From assembly GCA_963555705.1 (NCBI GenBank), contig OY743184.1, forward strand, positions 30,328,614 through 30,392,613: a stretch of 64,000 nucleotides of DNA. Direction: 5' to 3'. Source of the DNA: Ligustrum vulgare. Its lineage: Eukaryota > Streptophyta > Magnoliopsida > Lamiales > Oleaceae. Numbering within the stretch: position 1 is the stretch's first letter; every line of letters begins with the position of its first letter. Positions 43,621-54,494 of this stretch are shown piece after piece. The notes under the pieces were generated by a model. The model did not search any database. It was not told where the DNA came from and saw only the letters and a program-made list of their open reading frames with translations. Both the position numbers and the translations under genes were made by a program.

Positions 43621-45178
43621 TGTTAAGTGCATTTTTATACACTTTTTATACATTTAAATTAACATATTTTGGAATATCTTGAGCAAATATCCACTAATTT
43701 ATGAATATTTCGTGTTTAAATGGTTAATATCCAAGTTTGAGGCCAAAAATCACAAAAAGAGTGCAAACTATGCTGAAATGGGGACCATTTTGTCACTTTC
43801 GAGAAGTTCTGGATGAGCTGCGTAATTAGTCGAAGGACCAAGTTGCAAGATTTTAAAAATTGAAGGACCTAAAGTGCAATTTTAGAAGGACCTATTTGAA
43901 AGAAATCTGAAAATTTGAAGACATAATTGATCATCATTGAAAGATGAAGGACCTCATGGTTATTACAAAAGGACTTGGCTGCAAAGACCATGGCTCAGCT
44001 GAACAATGCGAACGTGTGGTCTGATCTAAGCCCAGCGAGCGAACCATGGCTCGAAACAGACCCAGGACCAAACTTGGTCCAGAATTTTTGGCCGCATGGC
44101 TTTATTTTTAAAAAAAAAAAAATCTGGGCCGATCCAGGTCAACCCGGTCGGCCCGATCCGGCCTACATCACTGTTTTACGCGGATTTTCATCTTTACATC
44201 ATTTAATGCAATGTTTAATTAATATTTTAATGTTTTTGTGTTCTTCTTCTCCATTTCATCCTCTTGTTGTACAGTTTAAGCTTTTGATTTTTGGTATTTT
44301 CTCAAATTTCTACCATAAATGTCATTTATTTTGAATGCATTTAATGTTTTATTCTTGGGTTGTTGAAGATATTAATGGTTGATGGAGAAATTTGGATCAA
44401 AGTGAAGGACTCTTTAATTTTCACTTCAAGAACTTTACAAAAAGGGGAGTTTTTTTTTTTTTTTTTATTATCTTGTTTTTAATCTTTATTTTAAGTATTA
44501 TTCATTTGTTTATGTTATTTGTTAAATGTTATTATTTTATTATGGGTTAATGTTATTGTGTTGGAACTTTTGACTAGTTTATTTTTATTTAAGCATTTTA
44601 GGTTGTTTATGAATATTGAGTATATATGTATGTTTATGTATTTATGATTATGAATGTTGATGTATTTATGATTATGAATGTTGTTTTATGTTTTTTTGTA
44701 GCTTTTACATGTTTGTTACTATGTTAGGTTATTATTGGAATTTACTACACAATTTAGGTGATTTTAAAATTTTCCATGTAATTTGGTTGATTAATTAACT
44801 ACCACTAATTGATTTTTGAAAGAAGAAATTAGCATAGTTATGAAAACTAAATTTACCTTGACTTATGTTCGCCATTTTATTTTAATCACCAAGTTCTTGT
44901 TGTCACCAATTTATTTTTGATAATTAGTTTTAATTCTAGTTTTTATATGTTGTTATCTATTTGCTTTAGTTAACTAATTTTCATATCGCCATGTTTTAAT
45001 TTATGTTATTTAGTATTAACCATCAAACCAAACTTTTATGCTACTTGACTTTTCTTTTAAAATAAAATCAACAATTTCAGTTACAAATCAATCAATTCTC
45101 GTGGGTACGATAACTTTTCGTGTCCACTTTACTACTTGAATGTGAACCATGTACTTGCGTATACGATATTAGTGAACA
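43621..45178 (+). repeat. Athila-like 5' LTR (plus)
   Basis: 1558 bp, TGTTAAGTGCATTTTTATAC at the start and TATTAGTGAACA at the end. Same subfamily as the solo LTRs at 19.1 kb and 27.5 kb. It has poly-A (44110-44121), poly-T (44451-44466) and G/C words near 44000-44170. The 119-codon frame across 43975-44334 is a shadow. Confidence 0.85.
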
Positions 45179-45184
45179 AGTTTT

Positions 45185-45202
45185 TGGCGCCGTTTCAGGG
45201 GA
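45185..45202 (+). other. Primer binding site, tRNA-Asp type
   Basis: TGGCGCCGTTTCAGGGGA lies six bases after the LTR end. It fits the complement of the plant tRNA-Asp 3' end used by Athila elements with two mismatches. Confidence 0.75.
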
Positions 45203-45309
45203 TTGATTTTATTTGTACTAAATCCATTGATTTTTGTTAATTGAATTGTCTTCTCATTCTCATCTCTTTCTTCTTTTTATTTTCATTTTCTGGGTACTCT
45301 TGCCTTGTT

Positions 45310-47266
45310 TATGCAACAACGTCCGACTTGGGACATTCTTCCATTTGATCCCGAACCCGAACGAACTTATAGGAGGAGGATTAGGGAAAGAAGGGAACAA
45401 GTTTAACAACAAAGAATACAGGACAATATGGGGGACAACAACTATATGGTGCAATCCCACTATTGATGAAGATGATAGACCAATGGGGCAATTCATGGTC
45501 CCTCTTATCACTCAAAACCGAGGAAGCATCACATATCCTCCATTTGGACGTCCAGACTTTCTTCTAAAGCCGGATGTGATAAATCTCTTCAAGGGGTATC
45601 TACAATTCTATGGAATGACCGAGGAGAATCCATTTAACCACATCTCGCGATTTTTGGAGTTGTGAAGTAACTTTGATTATTCGGGAATTAGCAAGCAGGC
45701 TATCAACATGCGGTTATTTCCACATACTCTTAGAGATGGAGTTCGTGAATGGTTAGATGCCAACCCCGTTGGAAGTATTACAAGATGGAATGATCTTGCT
45801 CAAAAGTTCACTACAAAATACTTTCCTCCATCAAAAGTGGCTAAATTGAAGAATGATATCTCCACATTTCGAAAACTTGACACCGAATGTTTCTATGAGG
45901 CATGGGAAAGATTCAAGGAGATGTTGAGAAAATGCCCAAATCATGGGTTCACCAAGCAAATGCAAGTTCAATATTTCTATCTTGGGATGAATCCATCTAG
46001 TCGAGTGACGGTTGATTAGGCTTCCAATGGGGCTATCACTACAAAATCACCTAATGAGGCAATTGAGCTCTTTGAGAGGATGGCTAGTCACAATTCTACT
46101 TGGCCAACCGATCGCATGGTACCAAAGAAAGCCACGGGAATTCATGAAGTTGATGCATATGTGGCTTTGTCGGCAAAGATGGACCTTCTATTCAAGAAAT
46201 ATGATGATTTGTCTTCTCAACATACGGTAAAAGCAATCTACTCTCCTATGTCTATTTGTGATGTATGTGGAGCAACACACAAGGTTGAGGAATGTCCCAT
46301 GCTCAAAATTGCTTCTACTTCTAATGAGCAAGTGAATTATGCTAAAAATTTCAACCGACCACAAGGCAATCCTTACTCCAACACATACAATCCGGATTGG
46401 AGGAATCATCCGAACTTTTCTTGGTCCAATAATCAAAATCAAGTAAAGCCTCCCGATTTTTTTCAACCTCCACCACCCTAAGAGAAGAAGCCTTCTATTG
46501 AGGAGATACTCATGCAATATATGAACAAGACCATTACTATTCTCCAAAATCAAGCGGCTTCTATCAAAAATCTTGAGAATCAAGTTGGGAAATTGGCAAA
46601 AATGATGACGGAGAGACAACAAGGAGCCTTGCCAAGAAATACCGAGATTAATCCAAGGGAAAATGTGCAAGCCCTCACTACAAGAAGTGGAATTCAATTA
46701 TCGAAAATCAAGGTAAAGCAACAGTTGGCACAACCCGAGGTGAAGGAAAAAGGTACTGAACATGTTGAGGAGACAAATGAAAATGATGCAACATCCAAGG
46801 AAAGTGGGGAGACATCAACAAAGGTTCCTACTCCGGTGAAAGCTTATGTGCCTCCCATTCCGACTCCAAAAGCACAAAGTGGGTGCACAGTTTGGTAAAT
46901 TTCTTGAAGTCTTCAAGAAACTTCACATCAACATACCCCTTTTCGATGCATTAGCACAAATGCCTAGCTATGGGAAGTTCATTAAAGATATTCTTTCAAA
47001 CAAGAGGAGGCTAGAAGATCATGAAACTGTGATGCTCATGGAAGGATGCAGTGCCATATTACAAAACAAATTTCCTCCAAAAATCAAAGATATAGGGAGT
47101 TTTACTATTCCTTGTACCATTGGTGATTTAAATTTTGGAAAAGCATAATGTGATCTTGGTACTAGTATTAATTTGATGCATTTGTCTATTTTCAGGAGAT
47201 TGGGCATGGGAGAGGTGAAGCCAACCACAGTTTCATTGCAATTGGCCGATTTCTCTATTAAGTACC
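45310..47266 (+). pseudogene. Athila-like gag and protease start (broken)
   Basis: Begins with DILPFDPEPERTYRRRIRER in one frame, then shifts to YPPFGRPDFLLKPDVINLFK, and from 45708 LFPHTLRDGVREWLDANP and WNDLAQKFTTKYFP. A knuckle-like CDVCGATHKVEEC lies near 46257 and the lineage hallmark YNPDWRNHPNFSWSNNQNQ near 46390. A coiled stretch (IKNLENQVGKLAKMMTER) and KLHINIPLFDALAQMPSY follow, then protease start GSFTIPCTIGDLNFGKA and DLGTSINLMHLSIFRRLGMG, where DLG replaces the usual DSG/DLGAS. Several stops and shifts; truncated at 47266 by Crm-B. Confidence 0.8.
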
Positions 47267-48190
47267 TGATGAGTTCCGGAGTGGCTCGACGAACGTTGAC
47301 CCGTTGCACGTGCCCGTAGGACCAATAACGAGGCAAAAAGCCAAAAGAATCAAGCAGACAATGCAAGGATTCATGCAAGCGTGGATGGATGAGTGTTCGA
47401 GTGCAAAGACCTCGTTTACATTGCATAACAAAGTGGAAGAAGAGCCGAAGTTATTACAATGCATTTGGATCAAAGAAGAACAAGAAAATAAGGCAGAAGT
47501 AGAATCACGGCTGTAACACCTCTTTCACGGCCGTAAAATCATCTTGGCTAAATTTGTGCAGAAAGGCAGTCACGGCCGTAAACCATGATCTCACGGCCGT
47601 AACATTATCAAGACAAAATTATGGAGAAGAGGACTCACGGCCGTAAAGGACATTCTCACGGTCGTAAATAAAGTTTAGTAGTTTTTATATTTTTATTCAG
47701 AGAGTCGATTACGGCCGTATATAAATTTGTCACGGCCGTAACATATGTTTTTAATTTTTAATCCGTAGCATTCTTACGGCCGTAAACTCATAAGTCACAG
47801 CCGTAACTGGGCGCCGCAAATTAAACCTAGTTTAGGCATTTTAGGTTAGTTTGAATTCTAGTTTATTTTTAGTTGCTTTATTTTGTTAGCCTATATATAT
47901 GGCTTTATTCAGCATTGTAAACAACAACTATTATTCTTGAGATTAATGATATTGAAGGTGAGATATTCCATTAATTTCTTCGTGTTCTCGTCGAACAAAT
48001 TGAACTTATCAAAGGATTTGACAACCTTTGTGGCATTCCCCCTTTGTGGTTCTTATCTCCGCATCGTAACGGGTTTTGGGTTTAATATACCCATAGTTCT
48101 TGCGACGTGAGGTCGGGGTTGCATTGTTACCGTCTACTATCTTGGATTTTAGAGCTTTTCGGCGTTTAATTCCGAGTGTTATTGAGTAGC
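47267..48190 (+). repeat. Crm-B 5' LTR, 3' end deleted
   Basis: Starts TGATGAGTTCCGG. Carries ten ACGGCCGT-type dyads (about 47505-47810), some mutated to ACGGCTGT, ACGGTCGT or ACAGCCGT, against eight in Crm-A, plus a TATATATA box at about 47893. After TTAATTCCGAG the expected LTR end, primer site and about 250 bp of leader are replaced by a short join and a poly-A run (48190-48212). Confidence 0.8.
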
Positions 48191-48602
48191 AAAAAAAAAA
48201 AAAAAAAAAAAAGAAGTGTTGTTGATTTGAACAAGAAATCAAGAAAATAATATTTGGCAAATCTTTCCAACAATTCTTGTTTCCATTAAATTCCTTATTC
48301 TTGTTTCCATAAAACTTCTACTTGAAATAGAATTCTTGTTTCCATAATTTCCTTTCTAAACTGCCTAATTCCAATTTTTCCATCAACTTTCCTTATTTGC
48401 ACTTTGGGGTTTATTCCACAAAGACCAAATCCGTGACTAGTTTGGTGGGTTCTTTGAGAACGTGAGAAAAAGGGAATAGAGAGGAAAAAGGCAGAGTGGT
48501 GAGATTAATAAAGGGAAAAAGCCAAAAATCGAGTGATACACGAGTGATAAAACACGTAAGGATCTTTATTTAATTTTTTTTCTCTTTTCTTTATTACTAA
48601 CC
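48191..48602 (+). other. Crm-B leader remnant
   Basis: Parallels the Crm-A leader from its poly-A run onward, including TTGTTTCCATAA words and the AAAACACGT motif. No gene. Confidence 0.6.
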
Positions 48603-49507
48603 ATGTCACAGAAGGAAGCTTCGTCGACGGAAAGGGATCTTCAAGATTTTAAAATGCTTGCAATGGTGGAGGAACGTTTTGCAAAATTGGAGGCGAGGTT
48701 GGATGCCAAGTTGGAAGAAAAATTTGGTACACAATCCGGCGTAAATGTGAAAAAACCTAATAATCCGGGGGAGACACGTGGTGCGGGAATTGTTCAACCA
48801 CGTCGGAACAACCGCGCAATTTCCCTAATTTACGGAGGCCACTAAGGTATGGCTTCAACCCACAAATTAGAGCTAGAAATGAAAGTGTTGAGGTTGTTGA
48901 TAGTGATGAGGATAGTGGTGAATTGTCTATTACTAGTGTTGGTAGGAGACGAGATCGGGGAGAAAGACGTGACAGGGGATATAGGCGTGATCGTAGGGAT
49001 GATGTAGATGGACATGTTGGTAACATTAAAATGTCCATTCCCTCGTTTCAAGGTAAGAGTAGTCCGGACGTTTATTTTGAATGGGAAAAGCGGGTAGAAT
49101 TAATTTTTGATTGTCATAATTATTCTGAAGCTAAAAAGGTTAAATTGGCAGTCGTAGAATTTACTGATTATGCTATAGTGTGGTGGGATCAATTGGTTAC
49201 TAGTAAAAGGAGGAATGGGGAGAAGCCTATTGAAACTTGGGATGAGTTAAAGGCCCTTATGAGAAAACGATTTGTGCCTGGACATTACTATAGGGATCTC
49301 TACCAAAAACTACAAACCCTTTCCCAAGGTAGTAAGAGTGTGGAGGATTACCATAGGGAGATGGAGATTGCCATGATTAGGGCAGATATAGAGGAAGACC
49401 CGGAGGCAACCATGGCTAGGTTTTTAAATGGTTTAAATCGAGATATTGCTAATGTTATTGAATTGCAGCATTATATCGATTTGGAGGAGATGCTTCACAT
49501 GGCCATG
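48603..49507 (+). pseudogene. Crm-B gag, first part
   Basis: Starts MSQKEASSTERDLQDF as in Crm-A. A small deletion near 48805 shifts the frame; the correct frame resumes by 48923 with RRDRGERRDRGYRRDRR and then VYFEWEKRVELIFDCHNYSE and the rest of the gag core. At LHMAM (49507) it is cut by Tek-2; the coding order continues at 58698. Stops and the shift make it non-functional. Confidence 0.85.
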
Positions 49508-52262
49508 TGTAGCGACCCAGAATTTTTACGCAATTAATAATTATTTTAATATTTAGAAAATTGTGTCGCTACTATTTCACCCATTGTTTTGAAGTTAACG
49601 CCGCGACGAATTCGTCTAGCCAAGTCAAGAAATATCGAATTTGTTCGATTTTAAATTAAAATTCGAATTTCTAAAATTATATTATTTTAATTATTTATTC
49701 AAAGTATTATTTTCAAAATGTATTTTTCAGTCCAAAATATATCTGTTTTAAAAGCGTTTCTTGATCAAAGATAGTTAAATTTTTAGTTGATTTCATCCCC
49801 ACGTTTTCTCCTCCTTTCCTTTCTTTTCTCTTTACACCAAATCCATATCATATTAAATCAAATTATGATTATTCCATTCAATGATTTTATTTTCCACTAT
49901 TCCCCACAAATTCCTTTACAGCTCCATTTTTCATTATCCTCAGTACTACTCCGCCGAAAGCCATTCCCTACTGCCCAAGTTGAACTCTACACCACAAACC
50001 TCCCATGTGCAAACTCAATCTCAGCATCACCATCACAGCTTTTCCATCATTATATCAATCCACTAACTCACAACCATTCACTGCAAAGGCATCTTCTACT
50101 GCCCAAATTGAACTCCAAACCAACAGACTGCCTTAATCGAATTCATCACACTGAAATTAATCTGCCAATCATATCACCACCAATGATCACCATCACCTAC
50201 GCTGCAACCACCATCACCAATCACGGACAACCCAGCATCTCCGATCATCACCGCCTAGAACCTTACCTTGATTCAACCTAAGTTTCATTTGCGAACCCAT
50301 TTCGTTTCTCACCATTTTGATCACCAAATCAAAACCCAAAAATCAACCCAAACCCAAGAATAAGCCAAACAAAGTACTTACCTCACCTCAGACCACCACT
50401 GGACATATTTTGGCCGAAAAAACACAAATCCGATTTCAATTTCCAGTTTCGATTTTGTTTCGATTTCGCCCTTGTTTCTCGCACCCAAGCCCTAAAATCA
50501 GAACCCTTGCTTTGGCCACCACTTACCGCAACCTGCGCCGGCTACTTCGCCGGCGAATCACCGGCAGTGTTACTCGATCGCCAGCTTTTGTTTCTTCAGC
50601 CGTCGCCTTCTCTGTTTCTCTCGTCTCTCTCTGAATCGAATTTGGAAAGAGAGTAAAAATCTGATTTTATTATTTTGATTTTCAGAAATTACAGCTTGGT
50701 CCCTGAAGTTTTAAAAGGTTTTTAAATCAGTCCCCAACTTTTTAAGTTATCCATTTCAGTCCCTATGTCTTTAAAATGATTTACTTCAGCCCTTTTAGCT
50801 TCAAACTTATCATTTCAGTCCCTGCTGATTTTATTAATTTGATTTTAAGCCCAAGTTTCAAAAGTATTAATTTTAATCCCTCAACTTTCAAAATATTCAT
50901 TTTAGTCCCTCAACTATCAAAAGTATTCATTTTAGTCCCTCAACTTTCAAAACATCAATTTTAGTCTTCAAATTATAATTTATCATTTTGAACTATATAT
51001 TCGATAGACTAAAGTGACTTATTGGCTAAGACGAAGCGTACGGAGAATTTAAAGAAATTGAAGTCATTCCCGCTCAACTTTGCACTCGTCGGATTTGAGG
51101 TAGACTCGCACTTATTAATTGATTTAAATTATGATTTCATATAAATGTCATGTGACTTGTGAAAGTCAATTTTCAAGAAAATTAAGTATGTTTTATGAAA
51201 GGTAAATATACCTTATGTTTTTATGAAAAGTAAGTATACCCTATGTTTTTACGATAATGTTTTATATGTTTTGGATCATTGCTATGCACATAAGAATTCT
51301 TGCCACGAAGTTCGGTAAAATTCTTGTGTCTCCATAAGTTTATGAGGATTTGCCACGAAGTTCGGTAAAATTCCTATGTTTCCATATGTTTATGAGGATT
51401 TACCACCTAAGTTCGGTAAAATTCCTGTCTCATATGTTTATGAGGATTTCGATCCTATCTTATGTTATGATGGAAATGATCCCTATGAATTTCAAGAATT
51501 ATATTTTGGTATACTTACTGTTATTATGATTTTACTGCATAAGAATTCTTGCCACCTAAGTTCGGTAAAGTTCTTGTGTCTCCCTATGTTTATGAGGATT
51601 TCAATCCTATCTTATGTTATGCTTTCAAAAGAAATTATGCTTGGTATATAATTAAAATGTTTTTATAAGTATATGGTTTTCAAAGAGCTGTTTTCAAAGA
51701 GTTGTTTTCAAAGAGCTTATGATTTTCAAAATATGTCCCGTGCTGTAATGCACAATATGAGTTTTATCAAGAGCCGTTTTATAAAGAAGCTCTATCAATG
51801 CCCGTTTTATAAAGAGCCGGGATTTATGTGTTTAATCATCTTATAAATTAAATTAATTTGCGATGAGTCTACTGAGTATTTCCCCCATGAAATACTCACC
51901 ATACTTTTTAACAGTTTTGCAGATTTCAGAGACGGTGGCGAGCGATGAATGATGGTGGCAATAATCGTTAAACGGTTGAAAGTTTGACGTTAATGATTTC
52001 CGTATTTTTTCCAAACAATCGAATAATTTAGAGAAGTTCATTTATTTGAGAAATTATGACATTGTCAATTTCTTTACAAAATTAATGGTTCGATTTACTA
52101 TTTCAAATGGTTTCATAAATGTTTTCAATTTTATCGGCCATTACAGTTTATTTAATGTTGTCAAAAATGAATTTCAATTATTTCTTCCGCAAAAATATTA
52201 TTCGAAAAATTTAGACAGAAAATGACGTAGTGAATCGGGTATACGGAACTCGGGGCGCTACA
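49508..52262 (+). repeat. Tek-2 5' LTR
   Basis: 2755 bp. Contains a run of TTTAGTCCCTCAACTTTCAA-type units (about 50690-50970), three or four units of a GCCACGAAGTTCGGTAAAAT block (51300-51570) and repeated TTTTCAAAGAGCT words (51670-51720). It has 12 bp (GCCGGCTACTTC type, near 50540) absent from the 3' LTR. Frames such as the 164-codon one at 49787-50281 are repeated in the 3' LTR and have no domain support. Confidence 0.9.
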
Positions 52263-52265
52263 AGT

Positions 52266-52277
52266 TGGTATCAGAGC
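52266..52277 (+). other. Tek-2 primer binding site (tRNA-iMet)
   Basis: TGGTATCAGAGC starts three bases after the LTR; full match to the complement of the initiator tRNA-Met 3' end. Confidence 0.9.
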
Positions 52278-53140
52278 TAGTCTGCGTTTCTGTAGACTGG
52301 TAAAATTTTCAAAAAGAATTTTCAAGAAATATTTTCCATTTAAGATTTTTATTGATGAAGATTGCCACTGCCATCATTCGTTCCACCAACTCCGAGGTAA
52401 AGAAGTTTATGATGTTTAAAGTTATTTCAGTATTTCGAATACTCATTTTATTGATTTATGAGAAAGAATGAAGAGTATTTCGGATACTTATGATTTATGA
52501 GAAATAAGAATGTATTTCTTCAGAAATTATGATGTTGTTATGCTTTGTCATAACTTATATGTTTTAATGCATGATTATGAGAAATTTTTCAGAAAGAAAA
52601 CGAGTGTTGAGCATAATGGGAATAATATGATTTAAGAATGATTTTTAAATAATTTTTGTCCTCGAGTTAGAAATGATGAACCCTAGATGGACTTTGCATA
52701 ATTGATTTTAGACATGGCACTAAGTATGAGAAGTCAACGGAAAGGATTTGATTATATGTTCAGATTATCTATCGTTTAGATTAAACGAGAAATAGCAAGC
52801 CAGTTATGAAGTTGTGATAAGATGTTAAGATTATAACTGATATGATTTTATTGAGACTTTTATGAGAAGCATTATGAAGTTAGAGATTTAAAGATTTGAT
52901 TCTTAATTATTGAGAATTAAGGACTTGATATTGTGATATTAGAAGTTATGATTTGAAATTTCTATGTTGAGGAATTATGAATTAATTTATGGGATATTTT
53001 TATGATATTGAAGTATGCTTATGGTTTGGATAAGTCCAAATTACAAAGGAAACTCTGCCTAGAATTTTATCATTTGGAATTAAGAGCATAGTATGGTATG
53101 CAACTACTAAAGGAATTTTAGACATGCAAGATCATTTACA
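52278..53140 (+). other. Tek-2 leader
   Basis: Homologous to Tek-1 leader sequence (17918 to about 18400), including TTGAGCATAATGGGAATAAT and TGGACTTTGCATAATTG, so this part belongs to the retrotransposon. From about 52800 on it is AT-rich with GATTTATGAG-like words. No ORF. It probably contains packaging signals, by position only. Confidence 0.55.
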
Positions 53141-53277
53141 TCACAAACGAGATTTAGTAGATGATAGCAGAAATTTTATTATTTTCTCATAAGGAGAACA
53201 CACAAGAGTCACACTGGAAAGGAAATACATGAAACACACAAAAGCATACGAGAGAAACATGGGATAATCCTCAAAAT

Positions 53278-53485
53278 GAGAGATGTGTTTCCGGAGTAGC
53301 CGTATCCTACCACCTCTGATCTTTTGAGGAAATAAAGAAACCTTCAAAGAGGTGTGTTTCGAGAGTAAGAATACTCCGTAATCTACCACCTGGAACCTTT
53401 GAGGTACACACAAGATTTAAACATTAAAGAAATCCTAGTAAATGGAGGGGTGTCTCGAGAGTGAGAATACTCCGTACTCTACCCC
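53278..53485 (-). repeat. Three copies of a hairpin-forming repeat downstream of the LOG ORF
   Basis: Copies at 53278-53316, 53350-53391 and 53447-53485 share the pattern (A/G)GGTGT-TCGAGAGT-AATACTCCGTA-TCTACC on the plus strand. The outer bases pair in each copy despite sequence change: AGGTG/CACCT in copy 2, GGGGT/ACCCC in copy 3, and GAGATG/CACCTC in copy 1, which pairs fully only as RNA of the minus strand using G-U. Copy 3 also has an inner AGAGT/ACTCT stem. They begin about 16 bp after the LOG stop and may be its 3' UTR. Confidence 0.6.
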
Positions 53486-53500
53486 CACCTATTCTAAGAT

Positions 53501-54154
53501 TCACAGAGTTAAATTTACATTAACCGGACTCCATTTTCGCTTGATTCCCCTTCCTTGCGACCAATCTATCTTAACTCCTGCTGGATCTTGTATTGAGATA
53601 TATGCCTGCAGCTTATCCAGTAGTTCATCTATAGTAGGAGCAGAAATAAGAAGCCTTCTGGAAAATGGAGAGATGAATCCCTGTTCCACAGCATAATCAA
53701 GAAAAGTTAACAAACCATCAAAGAAATTGTTAACATTCAGAAGCCCAATAGGCTTAGTATGGAGATCTAGTTGAGCCCACGAGGTAATGTTAAAGATTTC
53801 TTCTAAGGTACCAAAACCTCCGGGCAGGGCTATAAAGGCATCAGAACCATATAGCATACAAGTTATGCGTTCATGGATGGATAAGGTTTGAACTTCATGC
53901 CCTCGTGTTTTGCCTGCAACATCTACCAAAGGGACAGGTATGACACCGATTACTTTTGATTTCTCTGCAAGAGCATATTGGGAAACACAACCCATTAGAC
54001 CACTGCTACCACCCCCATACACAAGAGTGATACCTTTTTCCCCCAGTTTCTTTCCAAGATCTACGGCTGCTTTTAGATAACCGAAGCCTTTCCCCACTTT
54101 TGATCCACAAAATACACAAATAGTTTTGATCTGTCGAAGTTTTGGTGCTTCCAT
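53501..54154 (-). CDS. LOG-like: Cytokinin riboside 5'-monophosphate phosphoribohydrolase (LOG family)
   Basis: Intact 217-codon frame without introns, the usual LOG length (about 210-225). LOG enzymes cleave ribose 5-phosphate from cytokinin nucleotides to release active cytokinin, in cytosol and nucleus. Visible motifs: CVFCGS (13-18), YGGGSSGLMG (46-55), HER (94-96) with the conserved Arg, and PGGFGTLEE (111-119), the family signature with its catalytic Glu. SWAQLDLHTKPIGLLN and ISAPTIDELLDKL follow the family pattern. Odd points: the Lys usually following the Arg is Ile97, and the C-terminus is basic. Plant LOG genes normally have several introns, so an intronless copy between LTRs suggests capture through RNA or a viral source. 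It lies antisense to the element. A TATA-like CTTTAAATAG (54229-54238) is about 75 bp upstream. Function is predicted, not shown. Confidence 0.85.
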   Translation of the reverse strand: MEAPKLRQIKTICVFCGSKVGKGFGYLKAAVDLGKKLGEKGITLVYGGGSSGLMGCVSQYALAEKSKVIGVIPVPLVDVAGKTRGHEVQTLSIHERITCMLYGSDAFIALPGGFGTLEEIFNITSWAQLDLHTKPIGLLNVNNFFDGLLTFLDYAVEQGFISPFSRRLLISAPTIDELLDKLQAYISIQDPAGVKIDWSQGRGIKRKWSPVNVNLTL

Positions 54155-54494
54155 CTTTGATAGTAAAGAAAGGGAAACTTACGAAGAAGATGTGATTTTG
54201 GGATGCCTGAACTATGAAATATGTTTGGCTATTTAAAGCCGGAAAAATTTACTGTTTTTGATTGATTCTGAAAAAGTAAAGATTTATTTTTGACAAAATC
54301 GGCCAACTTTTGACTGTTTTACCAAAGATATCATCTTTCGGTGATTTATTTCCAGCTTTATCAAACCTCGAGAAAAGGAAAATATATTTATTTCCAGCTT
54401 TATCAAAACTCGAGAAAGGAAAAATATTTTTTTATTTCCAAAACGCGTGAAAGAAAACAACAAAATATTTTAAATGCGTATCAAAAGATTTACC
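54155..54494 (-). promoter_or_regulatory. Region between the two cassette ORFs; putative LOG promoter
   Basis: On the minus strand, CTTTAAATAG (54229-54238) lies about 75 bp before the LOG ATG and could act as a TATA box. A direct repeat TTATTTCCAGCTTTATCAAA with the following CTCGAGAAA occurs twice (about 54346-54380 and 54388-54420). Confidence 0.4.

Larger units (their letters stand above)
43621..47266 (+). mobile_element. Athila-like element, plus strand, 5' part
   Basis: 5' LTR 43621-45178, a tRNA-Asp-type primer site and a gag-protease region with shifts. At 47267 it is interrupted inside the protease by Crm-B, whose right end is beyond the window, so the rest of this element should resume there after GTACC. 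Gag motifs match the Athila lineage. Confidence 0.8.

Noticed and set aside
43975..44334. 119-codon plus-strand ORF
   Set aside because: Lies within an LTR and is not kept in the related LTRs.
49787..50281. 164-codon ORF, identical at 56236-56730
   Set aside because: It lies inside both Tek-2 LTRs, is Ser/His/Pro-rich and has no domain. Identity follows from LTR identity, not from selection on a protein.
53141..53413. 90-codon minus-strand ORF downstream of LOG
   Set aside because: It overlaps the triplicated hairpin repeats and has no motif; more likely 3' untranslated sequence.
53501..54154. LOG as an ordinary host gene disrupted by LTRs
   Set aside because: It lies between two LTRs of one element with one target duplication, has no introns, and the gene outside the element is Crm-B gag that rejoins exactly after removal.
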